DNA of 64,000 nucleotides from Irregularibacter muris (GCF_024622505.1 NZ_JANKAS010000004.1:62001-126000), one strand, 5' to 3'. Positions 52,291 to 61,969 are shown, numbered from the stretch's first letter. Made by a program: numbers and translations. The notes: generated from the letters alone by a model not told the origin.

Positions 52291-52665
52291 TTAACAACAA
52301 CTACTATTATTAGGATCGCACCCCTCTGATGCTTTTTCATCCACTACTTTCAAATCATCTTCTTTTATATCTAATAGGTTACAGAATTCTTCATTTGTAG
52401 GATACTGTCTTATTTTTACCACAACCCCATCGACCATTGTAACTGGTAGAATTTCTATGCCTTCCTTGTCTAGCATCTGATTGATTTCCCCATTTTGAAT
52501 AAAGGCTAAAGGATTGCTCGTTAAATTGTGTCTTTCAATGAATACACCATTTTTAGTTAGATGATTGATTACTGTAGACACCCTTAATAGTTCTGGATCC
52601 ACTGATGGACCACAAACTCCTGTTGGACAACACATAGCTGGTTCGAAAATAATCATTTTTTTCAT
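52291..52665 (-). CDS. arsD: Arsenic metallochaperone ArsD
   Basis: It carries arsenite to ArsA. The 124 residues start MKKMIIFEPAMCCPTGVCG with the essential Cys 12, Cys 13 and Cys 18. The protein ends in an extra Cys cluster (GCDPNNSSCC), which is common in ArsD but not essential. A thioredoxin-like fold is expected. It is the second gene of the cluster, 16 bp after arsR. Confidence 0.96.
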   Translation of the reverse strand: MKKMIIFEPAMCCPTGVCGPSVDPELLRVSTVINHLTKNGVFIERHNLTSNPLAFIQNGEINQMLDKEGIEILPVTMVDGVVVKIRQYPTNEEFCNLLDIKEDDLKVVDEKASEGCDPNNSSCC

Positions 52666-52681
52666 TATTACACACTCCCTT

Positions 52682-53005
52682 TTATTTGCATTGGCATTTG
52701 CTTTTATCTTTACAGATACATTCCTCCGTATCTGTCATAAGATTTTCAAGAAATAATATAAGCTTATTACAGTTAGGGTCATTCAGTGAGTAATGACTCC
52801 ATAACCCTTCCTTTCTGCACTCTACAATGCCGCATTCCATCAAAACTTTCATATGATGAGAAAGAGTTGGCTGTGTAAAGTCAAAGTGCTCTAAGATATC
52901 ACAAGCACACCTTTCTCCGCAGGACAAGATGTCTATTATTTTAAGTCTATTAGGGTCAGAAAGTGCTTTAATGATTTTTGCATTATCCTTATAACGTTGT
53001 TCCAC
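52682..53005 (-). CDS. arsR: Arsenic-responsive repressor ArsR
   Basis: An ArsR/SmtB winged-helix repressor released by arsenite. The 107 residues have the metal-site helix CGERCACDIL (C29, C33, C35), corresponding to the classic ELCVCDL, followed by the recognition helix TQPTLSHHMKVL. The C-terminal tail CICKDKSKCQCK adds four more cysteines that may widen metal binding. It is the first gene, directly behind an operator-containing promoter, so it regulates itself and the genes after it. Confidence 0.96.
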   Translation of the reverse strand: MEQRYKDNAKIIKALSDPNRLKIIDILSCGERCACDILEHFDFTQPTLSHHMKVLMECGIVECRKEGLWSHYSLNDPNCNKLILFLENLMTDTEECICKDKSKCQCK

Positions 53006-53108
53006 TTAACCACCTCCTTCAAGGATTTTACGGAAATATACAATGTTTCCATTGACTTTTATCTAGTCTATTCACCCTGCATTAAAATTTAATTTATTAT
53101 ATAGATGT

Positions 53109-53150
53109 TTATCTATATACAGTATATTCCTATATATAGATAACTGTCAA
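53109..53150 (-). promoter_or_regulatory. ars promoter and ArsR operator
   Basis: On the minus strand -35 TTGACA (53145-53150) and -10 TATACT (53121-53126) are 18 bp apart. Two 11-bp inverted-repeat arms, TTATCTATATA (53109-53119) and TATATAGATAA (53133-53143), straddle the spacer and -10, the normal place for an ArsR operator. The remaining 53006-53318 stretch has a terminator and no gene. Confidence 0.75.
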
Positions 53151-53198
53151 TGTTTTATTCAAACTTTTCCATATGTATATCATGAAAATTAAGCAAAA

Positions 53199-53256
53199 AA
53201 ACCTAAAAGACATGAATAATCTAGTAATGCACTAAAAATTTTTCATGTCTTTAGGT
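53199..53256 (-). terminator. Terminator of the CPBP protease gene
   Basis: AAACCTAAAAGACATGAA pairs with TTCATGTCTTTAGGTT through 16 bp with one bulge. A loop of 24 nt separates the arms, and seven Ts follow on the minus strand. Confidence 0.75.
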
Positions 53257-53318
53257 TAATTTTCTATCCCTACATCATTTTTTCATTGCATAAGGATATG
53301 TCTAGTTAGAAATCTACA

Positions 53319-53993
53319 TCAAATCATATTAAACATCCTCATGCCCACAAGGATAATGGCACTATCTGCTAAGATATGTACCACCCATGAATTCACAAAA
53401 TTATTTGTCTTAGTATCTAGCCAGTTAAAAATAGACGCTATGGTAATTAAACCAAAGAGGGCTAACCCCAGGAGCATAGGGTTAAACCATGTCTGAAAAA
53501 TGGCTATATGATACAGGGCAAACAATAGGGAAGAATAGATATAGGCAAATGCTTTGGCGTTTTGATGGTAAAGGTTCAAAAATATAAATCCCCTAAAGAA
53601 AAATTCCTCTAAAAAAGAATTTCCAAAGGTGATATAAAGGCCAATCAAAATAAAATTAGAGGGGGAGATATTGGATTTTGTCTGGAGTTCCTGGGCGATG
53701 TTATAAAAATCAATATACCTTCCCAGGATGAGATAGGCTATAATGATCACCCCAAAGGACAATATCCCTAGCACTAATCCTGATTTCAAAGGGAATTTCT
53801 CTCTTTTTCTAAAATTCAAGCTTGCTTTAATCTGGGATTTCTTCACAAATTTTAGATAAACATAAGGAATCACCATAAATAAGATTAGTTTTGCTATAGT
53901 TTTCGTGATATAGTCCACAACCAAAACCTGCTCCACCAAGTATAATAGGATACAAGCGATAAGAGAAGTGACAAAAATATAGGTTTTTTCCAT
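53319..53993 (-). CDS. CPBP-family (CAAX-type) intramembrane metalloprotease
   Basis: A multi-spanning membrane protease of the Rce1/CPBP group. The 224 residues have about six to seven hydrophobic helices with the catalytic EEFFFRGF (about residue 134), a later FALYHIAI His, and an ASIFNWLDTKT region. The ATG at 53993 has GGGAG 9 bp upstream; the frame runs 23 codons further upstream with polar sequence and no signal. In bacteria such proteins often give bacteriocin self-immunity or act as housekeeping factors; nothing nearby decides. Confidence 0.88.
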   Translation of the reverse strand: MEKTYIFVTSLIACILLYLVEQVLVVDYITKTIAKLILFMVIPYVYLKFVKKSQIKASLNFRKREKFPLKSGLVLGILSFGVIIIAYLILGRYIDFYNIAQELQTKSNISPSNFILIGLYITFGNSFLEEFFFRGFIFLNLYHQNAKAFAYIYSSLLFALYHIAIFQTWFNPMLLGLALFGLITIASIFNWLDTKTNNFVNSWVVHILADSAIILVGMRMFNMI

Positions 53994-54170
53994 AAATAAT
54001 TTCTCCCTACATGATTTTTTATTATATTTCCTATTTTCCACTCTCCTAGAGCCACTCTCCATTGTTTCTTTTTCTCAAAAGACTAAATAAGCCTCTCTGC
54101 ACTTTCCTCTGTAGTAGCCTAGGGTAACCTCTTTAAAATATTCTATAGGATGGCTTGAAAATCCTCTACA

Positions 54171-54698
54171 TTAAAAGTTATTGTAGTGAATCTTGTCATA
54201 GGATAGCTGGTCTTTATCATGGGGTTTGGCCTCTTGGGCAGGATAACCTAGGGCAATCATACATTCCACATCGTATTTTTGGGGGATAGATAAAACCTCT
54301 TTTAAATAATCCCCTACCTTGCCCCCCTCTGGCGTTTCTCGCTTTCTCACTTGTATCCAGCAGGAACCAAGACCTAGAAAATGGGCTTGTAATTGCAAAA
54401 TAGTGGCCACTATGGAACAGTCCTCCACCCAAACATCCGAAGCTTCTGGATTTCCCAGGACTACCACTCCCAAGGCAGCTCCTGCCATAAACCCAGAGGC
54501 CCTTCCTCTACACTGGGATAATTGATTGAGAATTTCCTTATCCTTTACTACAATCAGCTCCCAGGGTCTTCGATTTTTGGATGAAGGGGCCATAAGAGCT
54601 CCTTGCAAAAGTTCCTGAATTTTTTCCTCTTCTACTTCTCTTTCCATAAATCTTCGAATACTTCTTCTCGTTCTTAGTAATTCTAACATTCTATACAC
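54171..54698 (-). CDS. Nitroreductase-family FMN protein
   Basis: An NAD(P)H-dependent flavoprotein reducing nitro or quinone compounds. The 175 residues begin LLRTRRSIRRFMEREV with the FMN-phosphate arginines, then PSSKNRRPWELIVVKD and GSCWIQVRKRETP, followed by CMIALGYPAQEAKPHDK. The length fits the small nitroreductase group. Transcription starts from a promoter block shared with the DUF454 gene at 47468. The physiological substrate is unknown. Confidence 0.92.
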   Translation of the reverse strand: MYRMLELLRTRRSIRRFMEREVEEEKIQELLQGALMAPSSKNRRPWELIVVKDKEILNQLSQCRGRASGFMAGAALGVVVLGNPEASDVWVEDCSIVATILQLQAHFLGLGSCWIQVRKRETPEGGKVGDYLKEVLSIPQKYDVECMIALGYPAQEAKPHDKDQLSYDKIHYNNF

Positions 54699-54817
54699 CT
54701 TCCTCTTTTTTAGAAGTTTTTAAAGTTCTCTTTCTTTTCTCTCCCATAAAATCCCCTAGGAAAAAGGACCTAAGCACTCCCCTTAGTATTTGATGAAATT
54801 TCCAATCTTCTCCTTAA

Positions 54818-54862
54818 ATCATCATAGCATAATTATACCCTTTGATGCCAAAATTCATCTCT
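54818..54862 (-). promoter_or_regulatory. Promoter block shared with the DUF454 gene (copy 2)
   Basis: GATGAATTTT, 9 bp, GGGTATAAT and CTATGATGAT on the minus strand, with -10 TATAAT at 54832-54837. Copy 1 is at 47496-47540. The 54699-55028 gap also holds a terminator, and no gene is visible. Confidence 0.6.
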
Positions 54863-54906
54863 AGCATTTATCATTACTAAAAATTTTGTCCCTTTATCCA
54901 AAAAAA

Positions 54907-54937
54907 GAGATACTACCTAAGTTCCCGGTAGCATCTC
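54907..54937 (-). terminator. Terminator of the pentapeptide-repeat gene
   Basis: GAGATACTACC pairs with GGTAGCATCTC with one wobble around a 9-base loop, followed by seven Ts on the minus strand. Confidence 0.8.
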
Positions 54938-55028
54938 CTGCTCAATGTTTTGCTCTTTAAAATAAATCTGAACTTATGGGATGATAATCACCGTATTTGA
55001 GATAGTCTCTACAGTTTATGCCTATATC

Positions 55029-55685
55029 TTATTCTTGAATAATAATTCCCATTAACCTGGCAAGGGAGACAGCCTGTACTGATGTTACGATTGCTCCTCT
55101 CACATCTTCAACCCTAGCTCCCATACCTTCTATATCACAACTGGTAAAGTCAATTCCCTCTAATTGGGTACCAAAGAATTGGCATTGTGTCATCTCTGTA
55201 TCCGTAAATCCTATCTTTGAAAATTTGCTCTCATAAAAATCTGAAAAAGCTATTTGACAATGATTAAATAGCACTTGCTTACAATTGGAAAATCTAAAGG
55301 ATGCATATCGCCCGTTGCACTGCTTAAAAACAACATTCTTCATTGTAGAATCACTTAAATCCATCCCTGTAATTTTGCAATTGATAAATTGGGCTCTATG
55401 AATAGAGGATTCTGTGAAATTAGCATTGGAAAAATCGCAGTTTTCAAATCTTACATCGGTTATATCACTCTGCTTAAAAAGAGCATTGGCGAATATCACA
55501 TTTCTAAATACTATTTCATCAAAGGTTATCCCTTTGAGCTCATCATTTTCCAAGGAACAGTCTTGAATAAATGCTGTAGAAATTAAATCTTGATCTGCTA
55601 TGCTATTATCGGCTAAGTCAAACTCCGGCAAATCCTTGGGAATCTTAGGTTGTACTATTTTTATATTCTCTTTATTTTTTGTCAT
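55029..55685 (-). CDS. Pentapeptide-repeat protein
   Basis: The 218 residues contain at least 20 imperfect A(D/N)LXX-type repeats (for example FENCDFSNANFTESS and SNCKQVLFNHCQIAFSDF, cores FSNANF and FSDF) from about residue 45 to 190, forming a right-handed quadrilateral helix. The N- and C-termini are acidic. The ATG at 55685 has GGAGG at 5 bp. Such proteins mimic DNA or bind gyrase in the Qnr family, but most clostridial members have no known role. It has no signal peptide. Confidence 0.88.
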   Translation of the reverse strand: MTKNKENIKIVQPKIPKDLPEFDLADNSIADQDLISTAFIQDCSLENDELKGITFDEIVFRNVIFANALFKQSDITDVRFENCDFSNANFTESSIHRAQFINCKITGMDLSDSTMKNVVFKQCNGRYASFRFSNCKQVLFNHCQIAFSDFYESKFSKIGFTDTEMTQCQFFGTQLEGIDFTSCDIEGMGARVEDVRGAIVTSVQAVSLARLMGIIIQE

Positions 55686-55798
55686 AGACTCCTCCATCTA
55701 TAAATGATTAATTTATAATCTTTGGGCTGTTCTATAAACCAATCCAAGATATTAATTATATGCTATCAGATGAAGAGCTTAAATGCCATAGGGACTGT

Positions 55799-57004
55799 TT
55801 AATGAATGCCCTTATCCATCATATTTTGAATCATAGAATCAAAGCCAGAACTATTGTACATAAACATTACCATATCTGAATCAGTGTTTTGTATTATCTC
55901 TTCATAGCTCATATCAATATTTTCTATATTTCTAGGATCAACAAATTGAACCTGAGTAAATAAATCGGCAAACATTAATGTCGTTGGGGCTTGATAGGAA
56001 TCCCTAAACACAAGAATCTTTTTGTCTATTAGAGCATTATCATTTTTTATTTTCAGGATATTACACACATTCCCCCGAATGTAGGCTCCGCCATAATCCC
56101 ATTTGTTTTTATCCCTGTGAGTAGCAATAACATCCTCTTCTTTTACTGGCTTATCTTTTTTGCCATCATTTAAGAAATATTGATAGGTTTGATTTTCTAA
56201 ATAAACATAGCTAGGGTATTCTCGCTCCTTTACTACCATGTTTAGATTTCGATTATAACTGCCTACAAAGTCCTTTTCTTTATATTCTTTGGTCTTATAC
56301 TGATTAAAGTGCCTTTGTAGCTCTTCAGAAGAAATACCAAGATTCATTTTTTGTGCCATTAATTTAAACCCTTCAAAGGCCCCCGTCCCCTTCCAGTGGT
56401 GGTCAGTTTTAAAATACAATCTCTCAAGCTCTTTCCCACTAAATTTGCCTAGCATATCTCTATCTATATCTAAAAATTTTATATTATTTGCATTTAATCG
56501 AGATTGGAAAGCCTTTTTATTGATATCAATATTTTCTTTGTTATCTACCAATTTAGGATATAGGTGCCTTAGCATATTGGTTTTATGGGGAGTTAGGTTA
56601 AAATACACATCTTTTCCCCTATCATGGCTAATTTGGGCTAACTCATTGATACTATTAGCATATTTGTCTACTTCTTGAGAGGTCAAAATTTTGGGAAACA
56701 TCCCTAAAATCCAATTATCCTTCCCAAGATAATAATTCCCCACTATGCTTTTATCTAGCTTTGCTTCAAACATTCTATTCATACTCATCATTTCTTCTCT
56801 CAATACAAATTGATCGGTATAATATTTTTCAAATTTAGAAGGAAAACTGCCCTCTTTAATGTCCTTAATGGTGGGTTTTTTTTCTAAATTTCTGTTTTCT
56901 GACGCACTTATAATTTTATCCGGCATCAATATATTGATGAAAAAGAACATAAATAACATTATCAAAAATGGAACCGCTATATACTTTGCTTTTTTCTCAT
57001 TCAT
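55799..57004 (-). CDS. DHHW/AlgX-type O-acetylation protein
   Basis: A membrane-anchored SGNH-like protein that probably works with the MBOAT partner to acetylate an exported polysaccharide or teichoic acid. The 401 residues have an N-terminal helix (about 10-27), the DHHWKGTG motif near residue 201, and the nucleophile motif FRDSYQ near residue 333 outside the membrane. It lies 17 bp after the MBOAT gene, so they form an operon. The target polymer is unknown. Confidence 0.9.
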   Translation of the reverse strand: MNEKKAKYIAVPFLIMLFMFFFINILMPDKIISASENRNLEKKPTIKDIKEGSFPSKFEKYYTDQFVLREEMMSMNRMFEAKLDKSIVGNYYLGKDNWILGMFPKILTSQEVDKYANSINELAQISHDRGKDVYFNLTPHKTNMLRHLYPKLVDNKENIDINKKAFQSRLNANNIKFLDIDRDMLGKFSGKELERLYFKTDHHWKGTGAFEGFKLMAQKMNLGISSEELQRHFNQYKTKEYKEKDFVGSYNRNLNMVVKEREYPSYVYLENQTYQYFLNDGKKDKPVKEEDVIATHRDKNKWDYGGAYIRGNVCNILKIKNDNALIDKKILVFRDSYQAPTTLMFADLFTQVQFVDPRNIENIDMSYEEIIQNTDSDMVMFMYNSSGFDSMIQNMMDKGIH

Positions 57005-57021
57005 TTTCCATTCCTCATTTT

Positions 57022-58404
57022 CTAAAATCTAAAATATAAAAAGGGATTGTAGCTAGAGCTACTTAATCGGATAACAATCATAAACATACAAATAATCAGT
57101 ATCAAACTGTGTAATCCATAGGCTATCCCATTTTGTAATGATTTTTCATTTATTTTTATGGCTATATCTTTTAATTTTTTTACAATCGGAGTAGAAAAAA
57201 TCCCCGAAGCAAGCACAATATACCAATAGTCATTGATATAGACTAAAGCCTTGTTATTGATCATTGGGTTTGTCCCTAATCCCATCATGATCTTGATAAA
57301 ACCTATTCCTTGGCTAATATGATCTACCCTAAAAAATACCCATCCAATAAGAACAATACATAATAAGTAAATGTGCCTAAATATTTTTGGTAATTTCTCT
57401 AATAAATTTCCTAGGATAGCTTTTTCTAATGTAATAAGCACTCCATAATACAGTCCCCAAATGACAAAGGTCCAATTTGCCCCATGCCATAAGCCCGTTA
57501 AAAACCACACGACAAATAGGTTTCTGTATAGTCTTATCTTAGACACCCTATTTCCCCCCAGGGGAATATAAACATAATCTCGAAACCAACTCCCTAAGGA
57601 AATATGCCATCTCCTCCAAAACTCAGAAACTGACTGGGATATGTAGGGATAGTTAAAGTTTTCTAAGAAATCAAATCCAAGCATCTTTCCAAGGCCTGTG
57701 GCCATATCGCTATAACCACTAAAATCAAAGTAAATTTGAAGGGTGTAGCATAGAATTCCAAGCCAGGACTCCACTATGGATAAATTGGAGAGGCTACTTG
57801 CAAACACTCCATCAGCCACCAATGCCAATTGATTTGCCAACAACACCTTTTTAGATAGGCCAAATACAAATCGATTGATTCCCTCCGCAAATTTATCTAG
57901 GGAATGTTTGCGACTATTGATCTGCTGGTCCACAGTTTGATAGCGAACAATAGGTCCTGCCACTAACTGGGGAAATAGGCTAATATACAAAGCTAAATCA
58001 GACAGCTTCCTTTGAACCTCGGCGTCCTTTCTATAGACATCTATTACGTAGCTCATGGTCTGGAAGGTAAAAAAGGAAATTCCTAAGGGCAATTTTATGC
58101 CTTTTATGCCGAATAAGAAATCCGCATATTTAAATACCACGAGTAAGGCTAAATTAAATAAAACCGATACCCCTAACCAAAACTTTTTATTGGAGTCTGA
58201 ATCAGCAGCCACTTTAAGGCCAAAAAAATAATTAACCATTATGGAGAATACCATTAAATAAATATACTTAGGTTCTCCCCATGCATAAAAAAACAAACTC
58301 GCTATTAATAATATAGGGTTTCTAAATCTATTCCCTAATGAATAATAACAAATTAGAACAATGGGTAAAAATAAAAATAAGAATATTAAACTGCTAAATA
58401 CCAT
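57022..58404 (-). CDS. MBOAT-family O-acyltransferase (AlgI/DltB-like)
   Basis: A multi-spanning acyltransferase that passes acetyl groups across the membrane for O-acetylation. The 460 residues have about ten hydrophobic helices, the conserved WRRWHISLGSWFRDYVYIPLG (core RRWHISLG) near residue 267, and the catalytic His region LTGLWHGANWTFV near residue 305. The ATG has AAAGGA 9 bp upstream. It is followed by the DHHW gene and preceded by a 43-bp element resembling the operator of the exporter downstream of the two-component system. Confidence 0.93.
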   Translation of the reverse strand: MVFSSLIFLFLFLPIVLICYYSLGNRFRNPILLIASLFFYAWGEPKYIYLMVFSIMVNYFFGLKVAADSDSNKKFWLGVSVLFNLALLVVFKYADFLFGIKGIKLPLGISFFTFQTMSYVIDVYRKDAEVQRKLSDLALYISLFPQLVAGPIVRYQTVDQQINSRKHSLDKFAEGINRFVFGLSKKVLLANQLALVADGVFASSLSNLSIVESWLGILCYTLQIYFDFSGYSDMATGLGKMLGFDFLENFNYPYISQSVSEFWRRWHISLGSWFRDYVYIPLGGNRVSKIRLYRNLFVVWFLTGLWHGANWTFVIWGLYYGVLITLEKAILGNLLEKLPKIFRHIYLLCIVLIGWVFFRVDHISQGIGFIKIMMGLGTNPMINNKALVYINDYWYIVLASGIFSTPIVKKLKDIAIKINEKSLQNGIAYGLHSLILIICMFMIVIRLSSSSYNPFLYFRF

Positions 58405-58487
58405 TTTTTTCTGTCCTTTCTAGATTGAATAAAAAGCCTCGTCTATTTCTTTATCTTCAATATATAAGATATCATATAGCTTACCAT

Positions 58488-58530
58488 CCCTTCCTTACAA
58501 AACCCTTTCGTCATTCTTACAGTTTTGTCA
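58488..58530 (-). promoter_or_regulatory. BceR-like operator copy 2, upstream of MBOAT operon
   Basis: This 43-bp element matches 62051-62093 at 38 of 43 positions. It contains TGACA-AAAC-TGTAA (minus strand, 58517-58530), which fits the BceR-type consensus TNACA-N4-TGTAA, plus the ACAAAAC/GTTTTGT inverted repeat. It lies 84 bp before the MBOAT start. Confidence 0.65.
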
Positions 58531-58540
58531 AGAAAGAAAA

Positions 58541-58581
58541 AAATCATTGGCCTTTCTCCCTCTTTGGAGTGCCAATGATTT
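58541..58581 (-). terminator. Terminator of the FtsX-like permease gene
   Basis: AAATCATTGGC and GCCAATGATTT form an 11-bp perfect stem with a 19-base loop. A T run TTTTTTTCTTT follows on the minus strand. Confidence 0.8.
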
Positions 58582-58637
58582 TCTCTCAATATTCCTATAT
58601 CTTTTTTTATATGCAATTCCCTCTGTCTGCCATGTGC

Positions 58638-61298
58638 CTATTCTACCGTTCTAATCTCCTCTGTTATTTCTGTCTTATTTACCTGATAGATAGGGCCTAA
58701 GGTGGCTAAATACCCGATAATGAGATTAATGACCAGCACCAGGATATAGGGTTGCCATTGTAAGAAAAACTGTTTCTGATAAAGGGGGAAAGGACTAATA
58801 TAAGCCCAATACAGGAAGGTTCCCAACTGGATGAGAAAGGAAATACTACAGGCAAAGAAGGCAGATATCCATCCGTAGGCTAACCCTTCAAACTGTATCA
58901 TCTTTTTAAACTGCCTTTGGGTAAGGCCAATAGCCTTTAATATCCCATGTTCCCTTAGTCTTGAAAGTAAGTTGTAATTAATATTATTATAGATGCTCAA
59001 TCCACTAATAAAAATCAGAATCCCTGCAATCGTATTGCGTAAGGTTTTATATTGTCGTCCTGATTCTTCTGTACTTTTTTGAAGTTCTACTTGGTTCATT
59101 AAATTTGTCCCTGGGATAACTTCGGAAAGCTTTTGTACCTTTTTCTGTAGTTCCTGATACTGGGTCCTAGAGGCATTATCCTTCATATCAATGCTAATAA
59201 TCCGATAACCATCCATTCCTGTAAATTCTTTAAAACCTTCTTCTGTCATCAATAAGTAGGGAGCATTTGAAGTTCCCAAATGAAAATTATCTTGTACGGG
59301 AAGTTCCTCAATCATGCCTGTTATGGTAATTTCCTTGTCTATATAGGCCTCTTTATACTTTTCATAGTCCATGATGAGAAGATAATTCTCTATGGATTTT
59401 TCATAGCCTTCCTTTGGATAGGCCACTTTGATTTTATCTCCTACTTTAAGGTCAATAACTGGCTCCTTTTTTTCTTTTCCCGTTGCACTCACAAAGGTGC
59501 CTTTTTCAGTAGCTTTGGGAATATACACAAGCCCTTGAAGCTCTTCTGCCTTTAAATCTGGAAGATGTCCTGCCTTTAAGTCTTTCTCTAAGGGTTTTAG
59601 CTCCTCTGGGGATAATCCCAAAATAGTATTACGAATAGTGGTCTTTCTTTTGTCCTCACTCTCAAAGGCAAATCCACTCTTTCCTTCTACGGGAGCTGCT
59701 GACTGTACCCTAAGAGCCATATCTCTTTTTTGCATATATTTAAGATAGTTTCTCCCAAAGTTTCCGTTTAGCGCTGTCGTTGGGAACTCTAGTCGGGAAT
59801 AGACTACGCCTCTAGCCAAAACATCTTCTACTTGGGGAAGCTTTTCTAATTCTTTTATTTCATCTAAGCTATAGACTTGTTTTATCGGGGCACCCTCGTT
59901 GACATTAAGAGTAAATTCGTAGGCCTTAGACTTGTAGATATTGTTATAATATTCCCGATCCCGGTCAAACATCTCTGCCCTAAAGGAACCTACCATATAG
60001 ATAGAGCATCCTATGGTCATGGTAATGGCAGTAAAAAGTAATGCTTTTTTATTTCTCATGAGGTTTCTATAAGAAATCCTATTGGATATATCTAAGTGCC
60101 CCTCTATCCAACCCTCTCTATCCTTGAATTCTATTTTCTTATCCTGAGTATTTCTCTTCATGGCTTCAATGGGAGAAATTCTTCCTGCCATCCATATCGC
60201 TCTCCCCCCTGCTGCCAGCACAGAACCCAATCCTATAATCAGGGCTAGTTGAATAGCCCTTGGGGAGATAAGAATGATGTCCAGTTTCCCTCCTAGACCT
60301 TCTACTGTAAATAAATCCATATTTATCCCTTTAAACAAATGAACAAAAACACTGCCTGCCAATACCCCCAATATGGCACCTATAACATAGATGATCCCTA
60401 TTTCGCCTAACATCATATAGATCAATTGTTTTTTAGTAGAGCCTATGGCTCTTAGAATACCGTACTGCTGAATTCGCTTCAACGAAGAAATATTATATAC
60501 GCTATAGATGACCATTCCACCCACTAGCATTAAGACAAAAGCAATTTTTACTAATTCCCAGTCTATTCCCTCTAGATTTCCCATAGCATTTAAGAGCATT
60601 TTGTTGGGGAGGATTTCTTCATCCTTTAAATTCAGGCTCTTTCCCAATGCTTTGATTTCCCTTGGAATATCTGTTTTCTCCTTAAACTCCACCAGAGAAT
60701 TGATATGTTCTTCCCTTCCCAGGAGATTTTCTTTATGATAGGCCACATAGCCCTCCATATTTCCAGTAGATTTTTCATCTGCACGATCTTTGATTATACC
60801 TGTTAATTTAAATTCTTGGGGCTCTCCCCCTTGTTGTAGGGGGATATTTAAAGTCTGGTCAATCTTTTTCGATAGATTAAGACGCTCCAACACCCATTCT
60901 TCTAAGGCGATTTCCTTGCCCTTGGTGGGGAATCTTCCTGTTAGAATTTTTGTATCCTCCATATAGAGGATATTTTCCTCCCCTCCAAGGAGATTGACCC
61001 TTAGGCCATTTCTTGCCATCCATGTGTCATAATAAAACATATTGGCCAATTTTTTTACCTTAGGGTTGCTCTGAATTTGATGAATATCCCCTTGGTTGAC
61101 TTCTCGAAAAATGACATGTTGAGCACCGGTTGCCTTTTTTACATTGAGTACATCCGCATTTCGTGAACTCTGGGATAAGGAGCCCATGGTTACAATAAAA
61201 AAGATGCTGAGGAAAATACTTAGGATCATTGCAATGGTTCGTTTTGGATAGTTAAGCATATATTTTAGGGATAATTTAAGATGCTTTTTCATGATCAT
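58638..61298 (-). CDS. FtsX-like ABC transporter permease
   Basis: The membrane subunit of an ABC exporter, likely for peptides, antibiotics or lipids. The 886 residues have a first helix (about 17-39), a 210-residue extracellular domain, three helices with FtsX motifs (about 255-380), a second helix near 415-440, a large extracellular region to about 750, and a final FtsX block (about 755-875). The two-FtsX-domain layout resembles clostridial antimicrobial peptide exporters rather than BceB. It overlaps the ATPase gene by 4 bp (ATGA). It would function as the partner of the ATPase at 61969. Confidence 0.92.
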   Translation of the reverse strand: MIMKKHLKLSLKYMLNYPKRTIAMILSIFLSIFFIVTMGSLSQSSRNADVLNVKKATGAQHVIFREVNQGDIHQIQSNPKVKKLANMFYYDTWMARNGLRVNLLGGEENILYMEDTKILTGRFPTKGKEIALEEWVLERLNLSKKIDQTLNIPLQQGGEPQEFKLTGIIKDRADEKSTGNMEGYVAYHKENLLGREEHINSLVEFKEKTDIPREIKALGKSLNLKDEEILPNKMLLNAMGNLEGIDWELVKIAFVLMLVGGMVIYSVYNISSLKRIQQYGILRAIGSTKKQLIYMMLGEIGIIYVIGAILGVLAGSVFVHLFKGINMDLFTVEGLGGKLDIILISPRAIQLALIIGLGSVLAAGGRAIWMAGRISPIEAMKRNTQDKKIEFKDREGWIEGHLDISNRISYRNLMRNKKALLFTAITMTIGCSIYMVGSFRAEMFDRDREYYNNIYKSKAYEFTLNVNEGAPIKQVYSLDEIKELEKLPQVEDVLARGVVYSRLEFPTTALNGNFGRNYLKYMQKRDMALRVQSAAPVEGKSGFAFESEDKRKTTIRNTILGLSPEELKPLEKDLKAGHLPDLKAEELQGLVYIPKATEKGTFVSATGKEKKEPVIDLKVGDKIKVAYPKEGYEKSIENYLLIMDYEKYKEAYIDKEITITGMIEELPVQDNFHLGTSNAPYLLMTEEGFKEFTGMDGYRIISIDMKDNASRTQYQELQKKVQKLSEVIPGTNLMNQVELQKSTEESGRQYKTLRNTIAGILIFISGLSIYNNINYNLLSRLREHGILKAIGLTQRQFKKMIQFEGLAYGWISAFFACSISFLIQLGTFLYWAYISPFPLYQKQFFLQWQPYILVLVINLIIGYLATLGPIYQVNKTEITEEIRTVE

Positions 61299-61969
61299 TC
61301 CCCTCTTTCCATAATCCTACCGTCTTCCAAGCGAAGAATTCCATCAGCCATTTGGGCTAGTTTTTCGTCATGGGTAATAATGACTAATGTTTGATGATAT
61401 TTTTTTACAGAATATCTTAATAGATTGATTACCTCGATACTGGTTTTGGAGTCTAAATTCCCCGTCGGCTCATCCGCTAATACGATAGAAGGTCTTGTGG
61501 CTAGTGCCCTGGCAATGGCCACGCGCTGCTGTTGTCCCCCTGAAAGTTGATTGGGTAAGGATTTCTTCTTGTCTAGGATGTTTAATGTTTTTAATAAATC
61601 GGTGATAAATTCCTCATCAACCCTTTTGCCATCCAGTTCAATAGGTAGGGTAACATTTTCCCATACATTTAACACAGGAATGAGGTTATAGGATTGAAAA
61701 ATAAATCCTATCTTCCTTCTTCTAAAAACAGCTAGATTTTCATCTTTCATGGTGTAAATATCCTTGCCATCAATCAACACTTTTCCCTCTGTAGGTCTGT
61801 CTAATCCTCCTATGAGATGAAGCAGGGTAGACTTTCCTGACCCCGAGGTTCCCACAATAGCCACAAACTCCCCTTCCCTTACTGTACAATCTACATTATC
61901 CACTGCTTTTACAGTAGTAGCTCCATTGGAATAATATTTTTTTAGCGCTTTGGTTTCTAATATGTTCAA
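61295..61969 (-). CDS. ABC exporter ATP-binding protein (LolD/MacB-like)
   Basis: The ATPase of the exporter. The 224 residues show Walker [11 protein letters not shown]-loop QSYNLIP, signature [15 protein letters not shown] and Walker [11 protein letters not shown], with the LolD-type VNLLRY region near the C-terminus. It precedes the permease gene in one operon and follows the sensor kinase gene by 88 bp. A BceR-like operator at 62051-62093 lies just upstream, so the exporter has its own promoter. Confidence 0.94.
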   Translation of the reverse strand: MNILETKALKKYYSNGATTVKAVDNVDCTVREGEFVAIVGTSGSGKSTLLHLIGGLDRPTEGKVLIDGKDIYTMKDENLAVFRRRKIGFIFQSYNLIPVLNVWENVTLPIELDGKRVDEEFITDLLKTLNILDKKKSLPNQLSGGQQQRVAIARALATRPSIVLADEPTGNLDSKTSIEVINLLRYSVKKYHQTLVIITHDEKLAQMADGILRLEDGRIMERGE

